A DNA stretch of 5,031 nucleotides from Nitrososphaeria archaeon (lineage in GTDB: Archaea > Thermoproteota > Nitrososphaeria > Nitrososphaerales > Nitrososphaeraceae), in assembly GCA_021324715.1 (NCBI GenBank), contig JAJPIN010000082.1, positions 1-5,031 of the forward strand, read 5' to 3'. The position numbers and the translations under genes were made by a program. This document shows positions 1 through 4,915 of the stretch, piece by piece. The notes below the pieces were generated by a model. That model worked only from the letters and a program-made list of their open reading frames with translations, did no database searches and was not told where the DNA came from. Position 1 is the first letter of the stretch. Every line of letters starts with the position of its first letter.

Positions 1-1319
1 ACTACGTGATTTTTAATATTATGTGCCAAATCGTTGAGATTGTCGTACTTTACAGGGGTGTTTGTATCGGTATGAAGGGGCTCTTCATTACTTTTGGCTT
101 TATTGGCAGATAATCCAGTGTCATCAGAAATTGATGTATTGCCAGAAGAACCATATATCCGTCCTACCGTGTCTTTTAAGATACCTAAGTACTTGGTGGG
201 CATTAGTTTTCCATTCTTATCAGAGACCAAATTAAAACTGGGCGTATCTACGTGCTGATAATCCCACCTCCAAAAGGCCGTGCCCCATACTGCTGCTTTC
301 TTGAGAGCTCCGAGGATCTGCTTTGCATCAGTTTTCGTAAGCTCACTTAAGTGCGGATTAAGTTTGTCGATTCCTCCTTCCTTTGTCCTCACGACGTTGT
401 TCCACTCGCCAATGTATAAGGGCACTCCAGTTCGATCCCTTGTTTTCAGAAACATATTAAATCTCTTCTGCTGATATCCATCTCCATCAGGAACTGCGTA
501 GACACTTACTTTGAAAGCGGTATTCTCCTTATTGGAAGGAGCCATTTTCGCCAGGTTTTTTGGTGAGATTTCGATAGGGCTGTTCAAGTCAACCGGAACA
601 TTCATGCTGTAGACTATAGTTTTACTGGTGATATTTCTCAACTCCGTGGTAATGAAGCTATTAAATTTACCTATTTTAGACCATTGACCTTTATTCTGAA
701 CATGAGGCTCGCTTAGGATTTCGTATCCCAGAGTACTTGAATGATTATCTACTGTCAAGACTATTTCCCGAAGAAACTCTGCCATTGATTCCCAGCCATC
801 TTTACCCTGGTTATCTTTGACAGATCTGTTCCACCAATTCCCCCAAAAGACTTGTGCTGCCTTATCATGTGTATTACCACCAGACCCTCTGGTATACTTT
901 GAGTTATCTTGAAATAGGGACCAAGGAAAACCTGATCCTCTTACTTCAAACCATGAGGAAGTGTGCCATTGATGATTATCATAAATGATTTTCAGTCCGT
1001 ACTTATCTGCCGCATTGGCTACCGATTCTATTTCCTTCATGAAAGCTTCGGGGTCCCTTTCATAAGCTTCCCAGTAGAACACAAATCGGACATGATTCAA
1101 ACCTGCACTGGAAATCATTTTCAAGCTATCATCAATGTAGTTAGGCGGAGCTGGAAGAATGAGGCTATTATTATCTTGTTTCATGTTTACAAAAGCTCCC
1201 TTCATGACGACACCATTAATGGGTTCGCTATTTGTCATTTCACCTGTCGAGGCGTATACATATGAGCCGAAAATAGTCGCGCTAATGAAAACAATTGCTA
1301 GAAGGAAAGTCGAAATCAC
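1..1319 (-). CDS. Secreted glycoside hydrolase family 5 (cellulase-like) protein, 3' end outside window
   Basis: Open for 439 codons without a stop and continuing past the left edge. With GTG at 1319 as M1, residues 1-23 form a hydrophobic Sec signal peptide ending V-Y-A, so the enzyme acts outside the cell. The body reads as a GH5 (beta/alpha)8 barrel: HVRF with the conserved Arg (R78), DNH with the substrate-binding His (H116), GYEILSEPH with the presumed acid/base E204, IVYSMN (Y237) after a later strand, LYIGEW with the presumed nucleophile E305, and AFWRWDY near the last strand. GH5 enzymes hydrolyse beta-glycosidic bonds by retention; the substrate cannot be read from sequence. From about residue 390 a Ser/Asn/Asp/Thr-rich tail suggests a linker. 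Odd: S203 replaces the Asn normally preceding the acid/base Glu. Start: a TATA box (1350-1356) favours GTG 1319. TTG 1340, and an ATT at 1394 that would add a Lys-rich n-region, are alternatives. The first in-frame ATG (1238) would lose the signal peptide. Confidence 0.85.
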   Translation of the reverse strand, partial: MISTFLLAIVFISATIFGSYVYASTGEMTNSEPINGVVMKGAFVNMKQDNNSLILPAPPNYIDDSLKMISSAGLNHVRFVFYWEAYERDPEAFMKEIESVANAADKYGLKIIYDNHQWHTSSWFEVRGSGFPWSLFQDNSKYTRGSGGNTHDKAAQVFWGNWWNRSVKDNQGKDGWESMAEFLREIVLTVDNHSSTLGYEILSEPHVQNKGQWSKIGKFNSFITTELRNITSKTIVYSMNVPVDLNSPIEISPKNLAKMAPSNKENTAFKVSVYAVPDGDGYQQKRFNMFLKTRDRTGVPLYIGEWNNVVRTKEGGIDKLNPHLSELTKTDAKQILGALKKAAVWGTAFWRWDYQHVDTPSFNLVSDKNGKLMPTKYLGILKDTVGRIYGSSGNTSISDDTGLSANKAKSNEEPLHTDTNTPVKYDNLNDLAHNIKNHV

Positions 1320-1349
1320 TCCGCTACTTGTTAAAGTCAAAGAAATAAG

Positions 1350-1356
1350 TATAAAA
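1350..1356 (-). promoter_or_regulatory. TATA box for the GH5 gene
   Basis: Reads TTTTATA on the minus strand, inside a longer T-rich run. Its centre lies 34 nt upstream of GTG 1319, which predicts transcription starting a few bases before that codon. It lies only 13 nt from TTG 1340, so it argues against the longer starts. This is an inference from archaeal promoter spacing. Confidence 0.5.
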
Positions 1357-1483
1357 ATTCTCGAATGTTTAATATGTATTACTGATTTCTTAATGACGCC
1401 CTACCTTAAGTCTGATGGTGGCGTTTGAATTAGCGAAATAAGAATATTCGATTGGATATTGTATAAAGTTTGTAGAAATGAAA

Positions 1484-1521
1484 TAAAAAATTTTGAAGGG
1501 TTACCAAATAGAATAAAAAAA
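1484..1521 (-). terminator. T-rich terminator after the small secreted gene
   Basis: On the minus strand, just past the stop at 1531, there is a run of seven T (1515-1521) followed by a second T-rich run (about 1484-1494). Archaeal RNA polymerase commonly terminates at such T tracts without a hairpin. The rest of 1320-1530, between this gene and the GH5 start, holds only the GH5 promoter. Confidence 0.4.
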
Positions 1522-1530
1522 GATTAGGTA

Positions 1531-1764
1531 TTAACAAAATAAGTGAGTATTGATGTAACATACTATTCCTTTATCATTGTTAGAATTTCCGACACAATGG
1601 TGGTTGTCATGGCTATCACCAATGTTTGACACAGTACCGCCATTACCATGCTCACTGTTTTTATTATCGTAGTTGTGCGTTTGTCTATTTATGGTAAATG
1701 GAGCTGCAGTGGCGATTTGGAACGCAACTGAAGTCATGATTGCAGCAACTACTCGTGATGACAA
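1531..1764 (-). CDS. Possible small secreted Asn/His/Gly-rich protein
   Basis: A 77-codon ORF. Residues 1-21 resemble a signal peptide: one Arg, a hydrophobic stretch (VVAAIMTSVAFQIATAA), and a likely cut near ATA-A or TAA-P. The mature part is short and hydrophilic, rich in Asn, His, Gly, Asp and Ser, with a DNHH patch and three Cys (two near the C-terminus), and has no domain I recognise. The start is uncertain: TTG at 1764 keeps the signal peptide, while ATG at 1737 shortens it. Upstream the frame is closed by a stop nine codons before the TTG, and no TATA box sits at leaderless distance. Similar low-complexity secreted peptides are familiar from soil thaumarchaea. It may be real but decayed, or a chance ORF. 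His and Asp could suggest metal binding, but that is speculation. Confidence 0.45.
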   Translation of the reverse strand: MSSRVVAAIMTSVAFQIATAAPFTINRQTHNYDNKNSEHGNGGTVSNIGDSHDNHHCVGNSNNDKGIVCYINTHLFC

Positions 1765-1810
1765 TGCGACGGTGAATATTTTGTATGATTACTAGACTTA
1801 CTAGAATTAG

Positions 1811-1816
1811 TATAAG
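1811..1816 (-). promoter_or_regulatory. Weak TATA-like box upstream of the small secreted ORF
   Basis: CTTATA on the minus strand, centred about 50 nt upstream of TTG 1764. If used, it would give a leader of roughly 20 nt with no Shine-Dalgarno motif. The match is short and the region AT-rich, so this is tentative. Confidence 0.2.
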
Positions 1817-1912
1817 AAATTTAAGGAATGGTTACAGTTACCTTAACTTATATCAATATACATTAGAATTTACTATAAACTAATAACGTTTTCCAGCAAT
1901 TTTTCATTCTAA

Positions 1913-1931
1913 CATTAATATTTGATTAATG
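1913..1931. repeat. Perfect 7-bp inverted repeat
   Basis: CATTAAT, five spacer bases, then ATTAATG: an exact dyad. The symmetry and length would suit a homodimeric regulator's operator or a short hairpin. It lies ten bases before the larger hairpin. AT-only dyads arise easily by chance in this composition, so function is unproven. Confidence 0.45.
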
Positions 1932-1940
1932 CATAACACT

Positions 1941-2010
1941 GAACAACTGGTGGATGATTATGATTGCTTCTAATCAGTGTAATCAAATCAACTCCCCCAC
2001 CAGTTAGTTC
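1941..2010 (+). ncRNA. Long two-tier hairpin; candidate structured RNA, terminator or mini-element end
   Basis: The outer arms are GAACAACTGGTGG (1941-1953) and CCACCAGTTAGTTC (1997-2010), complementary over 13 pairs with one bulged base. Inside, GATTATGATT (1956-1965) pairs with 1972-1984 as two 5-bp blocks (AATCA and TAATC) separated by a GTG bulge, closing a six-base loop (GCTTCT). On the plus strand the right arm is followed by a T-rich run (2011-2020), as in a terminator or the end of a small RNA. The outer stem is far more GC-rich than its surroundings, so this is not composition noise. It is too short and lacks the arms for a tRNA. The strand of transcription, if any, is unknown. Confidence 0.45.
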
Positions 2011-2070
2011 TCTTTTTATTTAGATAGTCGTACTAAATATTAAATCTTATGGGCTACAAGTTCTTGTGAA

Positions 2071-2274
2071 TTATTCAAATATAATCGAAATAAGAATAAC
2101 ATTAATTAGAACGGGTTTACAGGCCATAGTGGCCGCAACATTATAGAAACGTGGAATTGATAACACTTCATCAAATTTTTTTCTGTCTCTCTTATCCAAC
2201 GCTTTCCTAAACGATCGCCATTTCCTTATTTCTACTTCTGATGCGATCCGATATGAAGGAATTGTCCGACCCAT
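2071..2274 (-). CDS. Small conserved archaeal protein of the MGRT(x)PS(Y/F)R type, possibly C-terminally shortened
   Basis: A 67-residue protein from ATG 2274. It begins MGRTIPSYR, has a charged helical middle (EIRKWRSFRKALDKRDRKKFDEVL) and ends in a hydrophobic stretch (KPVLINVILISIIFE). The N-terminal MGRT-P-(S/T)-(Y/F)-R motif, the W-x(2)-(F/Y)-R-x-A-L segment and the FDE/FDR box match, from memory, a family of small proteins widespread in haloarchaea and thaumarchaea. Their function is unknown. There is no signal peptide, so it is probably cytoplasmic. Members I recall run about 10-25 residues longer, past the SI(I/L)FE motif. Here TAA follows directly, so the C-terminus may be truncated. 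The start is well fixed by the N-terminal motif and a TATA-like box about 25 nt upstream. It is divergent from the FxLYD gene. Confidence 0.75.
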   Translation of the reverse strand: MGRTIPSYRIASEVEIRKWRSFRKALDKRDRKKFDEVLSIPRFYNVAATMACKPVLINVILISIIFE

Positions 2275-2293
2275 GATTGCATTATGACAGTAT

Positions 2294-2303
2294 TAATTTA
2301 AAA
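2294..2303 (-). promoter_or_regulatory. TATA box for the MGRT-family gene
   Basis: TTTAAATT (2295-2302) on the minus strand, centred about 25 nt upstream of ATG 2274, so transcription would begin at or next to the start codon. No Shine-Dalgarno lies between. Confidence 0.55.
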
Positions 2304-2392
2304 TCTAGAATACCAAGACGAGAGGGGGAACGGACGTTTTTCTGTGTCAATACTTTGAAGACTCATCAGTGTCTGGACATTAAATCGCCTGG

Positions 2393-2400
2393 TTTAAATA
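2393..2400 (+). promoter_or_regulatory. TATA box for the FxLYD-like gene
   Basis: TTTAAATA, centred 27-28 nt upstream of ATG 2424, the textbook spacing for a leaderless archaeal transcript. It lies inside the longer reading frame that opens at 2277, which argues that the upstream 49 codons are not translated. Confidence 0.6.
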
Positions 2401-2423
2401 AAGTGAGTTTAAATTCAAATTTA

Positions 2424-2882
2424 ATGAAAAAGCATAATACATTTTTACCTACTCTTTTATTTTTTGTCACAGGTGCCATAATGACGCAAGCGGGTTTAGA
2501 CTCTGAAGTTTTTGCCCAAGAAACGAATGCCTCTTCGAACAACAATGTTTCTACATCAGCTAATACACCAATTACATTAGCAAAGGGTAATAAAGTTGGT
2601 CTACAAGTCGAGGAGTTATCAGTTACGAAATCTGCTACGGCTGTGACCGAGGTTAAAGGTAAGATCAGGAATAACAACACCGTGAGTGTTAACGATGTGA
2701 AAGTGAATGCACAATTTTTTGATAAGGATAGCACTGTTCTTAGTAATACTACTAAATTTGTTTCAAGTCAATCTTTCATATTGAAACCAGGAGATACGTT
2801 GCCATTCGAGTTTTTGGAAATAATTTCATTTGATAGGGTTGCCAGGTACAATATAACTGCTTTAGGGGTTGTAACTGGCTAA
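2424..2882 (+). CDS. Exported FxLYD-domain-like protein
   Basis: 152 residues from ATG 2424. Residues 1-31 form a Sec signal peptide: MKKH n-region, hydrophobic core TFLPTLLFFVTGAIM, cut after V-F-A before QE. An Asn/Ser/Thr-rich linker (about 33-50) leads into one beta-sandwich-like domain (about 57-150). Its features fit FxLYD-type extracellular domains: VKGKIRNNNTVSVNDVKV, then a hydrophobic strand ending QFFDKDSTVL, then the LKPGDTLPFEF turn. These domains are common in secreted and cell-wall-associated proteins and often bind or display other molecules; no catalytic residues are evident. The frame is open back to 2277, but that 49-residue extension is not signal-like and overlaps the opposite promoter. 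The TATA box at 2393-2400 and the signal peptide both point to 2424. It is divergent from the MGRT-family gene and convergent with the broken gene at 2960-3254. Confidence 0.8.
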   Translation: MKKHNTFLPTLLFFVTGAIMTQAGLDSEVFAQETNASSNNNVSTSANTPITLAKGNKVGLQVEELSVTKSATAVTEVKGKIRNNNTVSVNDVKVNAQFFDKDSTVLSNTTKFVSSQSFILKPGDTLPFEFLEIISFDRVARYNITALGVVTG

Positions 2883-2959
2883 TTGTCTTAGCCTTTCTTA
2901 GTTCTCAAAGGTCTAACAAATCATCATAACTTATTATTTCTTTATCAAGTGAATAACTT

Positions 2960-3254
2960 TTATTCGTTACTGCACACTGTGTACAAAATCCAATCTACAA
3001 TACTCAATTCGCTATCCAATGGATCGGCTTCCAATATTGAATCTTTTTTGTTTATTTCATCAATGATGTTATTCATTTTGGATTCAATAAGAGCCGCAAA
3101 TCTGAATATCAGGATCCTTCATATTTTCCAGAACGCAGTTTATTAATTCAATTCTTTTCTTCAGATCTCTTTTGTAAGTGCTTTCCTCTCTTTGTGTATT
3201 GAACCATCTCTTTGATTCTTCGACTTCACTTTGTAATGTCTGTTCGATAGACAT
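2960..3254 (-). pseudogene. Frameshifted small conserved protein (97 residues if repaired)
   Basis: From ATG 3254 the first frame encodes 56 residues, MSIEQTLQSEVEESKRW through ENMKDPDIQICG, ending at TGA 3084-3086. Another frame continues at once with LIESKMNNIIDEINKKDSI and runs to TAA 2960-2962, ending DWILYTVCSNE. The span is 295 nt: 98 codons plus one base. One extra base between 3087 and 3096 (around GGCTCT on the coding strand) explains the break. Both halves are charged, helical and similar in codon use, so they read as one protein. The joined sequence resembles, from memory, small thaumarchaeal proteins containing a RIELIN-x-VLENMK-like block, of unknown function. There is no signal peptide or membrane segment. 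A TATA box lies about 30 nt upstream of ATG 3254; TTG 3269 is too close to it. A sequencing error or programmed shift could give the same picture. Confidence 0.7.
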
Positions 3255-3280
3255 TAGAATTAAATTCAATTAAAGAACAT

Positions 3281-3288
3281 TTAATATA
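3281..3288 (-). promoter_or_regulatory. TATA box for the frameshifted gene
   Basis: TATATTAA on the minus strand, centred about 30 nt upstream of ATG 3254. An intact promoter would suit a recent break or a sequencing error rather than an old relic. Confidence 0.5.
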
Positions 3289-3453
3289 CAAAACCCGTTA
3301 AAGAGAGGGAGTACTAAATTATTAGAAACTAGTGATTGTTTAATTTAAAACCGAAGTAACTGATCAGGTTAGGAGGGAAGCCTAAGCAACAAAACTCGTA
3401 ATTCATTCGAAAAAGACAATATAGAAGTTGAAGAAATTAGACAAGAATAAAGT

Positions 3454-3813
3454 TTAACTGAGAAAATTAAGTGCGACTTTCAAATGTTTCAGTGCTCCAA
3501 TCAAATCTCCACTCGAAAAAGACTTCATGGCTTCGTTAAATTGGTTCTTGGCCTGATCTGATTCTCCAAATGCCCGTTGTGCAGCAGCTAAATAACTTGA
3601 AGCCGTTCCTTTATCTCCAGTTTCAAGGGCTTTGATGGCTAGGATGATTGGTGCAGCCGCTGCCGCACTGCCTCCGGCTGCTGCTGATGCATTGGTAATA
3701 TTCAGTTCAATCTTTGTCTGATTACTCAATTTTTGTGCAAACACGGGACCCACAATTAAAAGGATGAAAAGTATTGACGTAGCAGGTAGTGCAAGTTTGG
3801 AAATCTGAGTCAT
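3454..3813 (-). CDS. Exported Ala-rich protein with two TPR-like helical hairpins
   Basis: 119 residues from ATG 3813. Residues 1-26 form a Sec signal peptide: one Lys, core ALPATSILFILLIVG, cut after V-F-A before QK. An Asn/Thr segment (29-41) precedes a low-complexity Ala/Gly/Ser stretch (42-54). The rest is helical and holds two related units, about 59-82 (AIKALETGDKGTASSYL...) and 95-118 (AMKSFSSGDLIGALKHL...). Each is helix, Gly-Asp turn, helix, with Ala/Leu at matching positions, as in tetratricopeptide-like repeats. This suggests an extracytoplasmic protein-binding or packing role; no enzyme motif is visible. Similar short exported proteins occur in soil thaumarchaea as far as I recall, without known function. 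It stands alone, with 165 bases to the promoter of the next gene downstream. The start is fixed by the signal peptide and a TATA box at -26. Confidence 0.8.
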   Translation of the reverse strand: MTQISKLALPATSILFILLIVGPVFAQKLSNQTKIELNITNASAAAGGSAAAAAPIILAIKALETGDKGTASSYLAAAQRAFGESDQAKNQFNEAMKSFSSGDLIGALKHLKVALNFLS

Positions 3814-3834
3814 GATTAGTTTTTATACTATCAA

Positions 3835-3843
3835 AATATAAAA
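3835..3843 (-). promoter_or_regulatory. TATA box for the Ala-rich exported protein
   Basis: TTTATATTT on the minus strand, centred 26 nt upstream of ATG 3813. This fits a transcript that starts at the ATG, and no Shine-Dalgarno is present. Confidence 0.65.
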
Positions 3844-4088
3844 GCGTTTGATTTTGTCGGAAATGGAGGAGCGATTAGATCATGGATAATGCCTCCTTTA
3901 CATTCAGAGCCAGTATTTGCCTGCCTTTAAATTATTAAATTGAGATAAGTGAGTTTTCAAAGATTGTTACTGAAAATTTAATGGGAGGCTCGTGAATAGT
4001 CAGCAGCCTGTATTCAAAGAATTAATACATAAATATTTACACCATAATGCTAAATAATTGATATTATTGAATTTAGAATGAAATGTGA
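3844..4088. other. Non-coding gap, nothing clear
   Basis: No supported ORF on either strand. The longest coding-like minus frame here is 26 codons without a start codon. Weak short dyads exist: GGAGG/CCTCC (about 3865-3896), and GAATA/TATTC with an inner CAG/CTG (3994-4015). Neither is strong enough to name. Confidence 0.5.
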
Positions 4089-4284
4089 TCAAAAATTGCT
4101 AATTCTAATTTGTGGATAGAATTGCGAAATTAGACCCTCAGCACTTTCGGTTCCATCTAACTCAGGGTGGCTAATTAAAATATCAATAATAGGTAACGCT
4201 AAAAATGTTGGATCTAGAACCTGCAGAAAGAATCTAAATTTAGGACCAACAGTCTCTTAGGTCGATCCCGACTTCTCTTCCCAT
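4089..4284 (-). pseudogene. Possible frameshifted remnant of a small gene (about 64 residues if repaired)
   Basis: On the minus strand a 55-codon frame without a usual start codon (4256 down to TGA 4089-4091) encodes VLDPTFLALPIIDILISHP followed by ELDGTESAEGLISQFYPQI. Its composition and codon use look coding. A short frame one base off starts at ATG 4284 (MGREVGIDLRDCWS, then stop) and overlaps it. The total span is 196 nt, 65 codons plus one base, so one extra base in the overlap (about 4240-4256) would join them. A TATA-like box (4311-4317) lies about 30 nt upstream of the ATG. I do not recognise the protein. It may be a decayed gene, a fragment left by rearrangement, or chance. It lies downstream of the zinc-ribbon gene on the same strand. 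Confidence 0.35.
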
Positions 4285-4310
4285 CAAATCAGAAATAGAG
4301 TGACAAGAGG

Positions 4311-4317
4311 TATTTAT
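4311..4317 (-). promoter_or_regulatory. Possible TATA box for the remnant
   Basis: ATAAATA on the minus strand, centred 30 nt upstream of ATG 4284. A second, very AT-rich TATA-like stretch lies at about 4336-4350. Both are easy to find by chance in this composition. Confidence 0.25.
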
Positions 4318-4467
4318 CGTACTAGCGCAGCTTATTTTATATAATATTTTATGAAAAACTAACCTAAGTCATCGGATTAAGGATTCAGAAGATACGTGAA
4401 CATCAGAATGTATTCCTTTTTGTGATACTAAATAACTCTAACTGCAGCTTACATTACCAAATTGCAT

Positions 4468-4611
4468 TTAAATCCCAGAAGGAATTCGGGTGGAAATGAT
4501 TAGTTCAAGGCATTGCTTACAAAACATTCTCTTTCTGAACTCGTACAGAATGCCGTTATTGTTCTCACAAGCCTGGCAATATTTTTCACTTTTCATATTG
4601 AAAAGATTCAT
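4468..4611 (-). CDS. Small four-cysteine zinc-ribbon-like protein, 47 residues
   Basis: From ATG 4611 the frame reads MNLFNMKSEK, then YCQACENNNGILYEFRKRMF, then CKQCLELIIS and ends TRIPSGI. Two Cys-x2-Cys knuckles (C12/C15 and C31/C34) are separated by 15 residues, the spacing of a small zinc ribbon that binds one structural Zn2+. It probably acts in the cytoplasm, binding nucleic acid or a protein partner. Basic residues (RKR) next to the second knuckle would suit either. Short proteins with this layout are common in thaumarchaea as I recall, mostly without assigned function. A TATA box sits 26-27 nt upstream of ATG 4611, favouring it over the inner ATG at 4596. It is divergent from the CBS-like gene. 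The four cysteines and good promoter spacing make a chance ORF unlikely despite the length. Confidence 0.7.
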   Translation of the reverse strand: MNLFNMKSEKYCQACENNNGILYEFRKRMFCKQCLELIISTRIPSGI

Positions 4612-4633
4612 TGTTGATTTAATACAATTTAGG

Positions 4634-4641
4634 TAAAATAT
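4634..4641 (-). promoter_or_regulatory. TATA box for the zinc-ribbon gene
   Basis: ATATTTTA on the minus strand, centred 26-27 nt upstream of ATG 4611. This is the expected position for a leaderless transcript and it decides the start codon. Confidence 0.6.
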
Positions 4642-4753
4642 TCTAGACCTTTTTTATAATTTTTTGCGCTGAATTTATTTACCCCTAACTGATTTGGATA
4701 ATTCAAGATAATTATTATTCCTGAGTCATGATTGTCCTAAAATTTAATCGATA

Positions 4754-4760
4754 TTTTATA
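4754..4760 (+). promoter_or_regulatory. Strong TATA box in the divergent region
   Basis: TTTTATA, one of the cleanest archaeal TATA matches in the window. It predicts transcription from about 4783-4785. From there it could serve GTG 4787 directly, or the CBS-like gene at 4863 with a leader of about 80 nt. An AGGAGG motif (4768-4773) lies between this box and the predicted start site, so it would not be in the message. Confidence 0.45.
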
Positions 4761-4786
4761 CCTATACAGGAGGACAAAAAAGTAAA

Positions 4787-4915
4787 GTGCATAAACATGA
4801 TATGATAGGCCTTATTAATACAGAGCCCCCTGCTTTTAAGATCCGTAGGATTTTGCCAACAAATGGCAAGACCTTCCAATTTAATAATAAATACAAGTAT
4901 GGTCGTTCATCATAA
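4787..4915 (+). CDS. Doubtful small ORF, 42 residues, overlapping the CBS-like gene
   Basis: GTG 4787 (or ATG 4802) opens a frame ending at TAA 4913-4915: MHKHDMIGLINTEPPAFKIR, then RILPTNGKTFQFNNKYKY and GRSS. It overlaps the first 53 bases of the CBS-like frame. In its favour are the TATA box at 4754-4760 at leaderless distance and a fairly protein-like composition. Against it are its length, no recognised family and the overlap. The KIRRILPTNGKT stretch faintly recalls the start of class I (DhnA-like) aldolases, but this is too short to rely on. It could be an upstream regulatory ORF, a decayed gene start, or chance. Confidence 0.2.
   Translation: MHKHDMIGLINTEPPAFKIRRILPTNGKTFQFNNKYKYGRSS
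4833..4840 (+). promoter_or_regulatory. TATA-like box for the CBS-like gene
   Basis: CTTTTAAG, centred about 27 nt upstream of ATG 4863. It is a weaker sequence match than the box at 4754-4760 but is placed correctly for a leaderless start. Confidence 0.35.

Larger units (their letters stand above)
1765..2070. other. Non-coding 306-base gap with structured elements
   Basis: No ORF with a plausible start and coding-like composition was found on either strand. The gap lies downstream of the gene at 2071-2274 and upstream of the small secreted ORF. It contains the perfect dyad at 1913-1931, the long hairpin at 1941-2010 with a T-rich stretch after it on the plus strand, and a small dyad, ACAAG-TT-CTTGT, at 2056-2067. 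Confidence 0.6.

Noticed and set aside
280..1428. Plus-strand ORFs at 280-474, 963-1265 and 1159-1428
   Set aside because: They lie opposite or across the start of the uninterrupted GH5 frame, match no family and have random-looking composition.
1941..2010. tRNA or tRNA-like gene
   Set aside because: The outer stem looks like an acceptor and the inner stem like an anticodon arm, but there is no D arm or proper T arm, and the length is too short.
1941..2010. C/D box guide RNA
   Set aside because: A GATGATT sequence is near a C box, but no correctly placed D, C' and D' boxes follow.
2277..2423. 49-codon upstream extension of the FxLYD-like gene
   Set aside because: It would bury the signal peptide, it overlaps both promoters of the divergent pair, and a TATA box sits 27-28 nt before ATG 2424.
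2366..2734. 122-codon minus-strand ORF
   Set aside because: Antisense shadow of the exported FxLYD-like gene; it has no recognisable motif.
2949..3146. 65-codon plus-strand ORF
   Set aside because: Antisense to the broken gene at 2960-3254, which has better coding character and a promoter.
3368..3384. TTAGG/CCTAA mini-hairpin
   Set aside because: Only five pairs with a seven-base loop; expected by chance.
4768..4773. AGGAGG as a ribosome binding site
   Set aside because: It is 13 nt from GTG 4787 and lies upstream of the predicted transcription start, so it is probably not in the mRNA.
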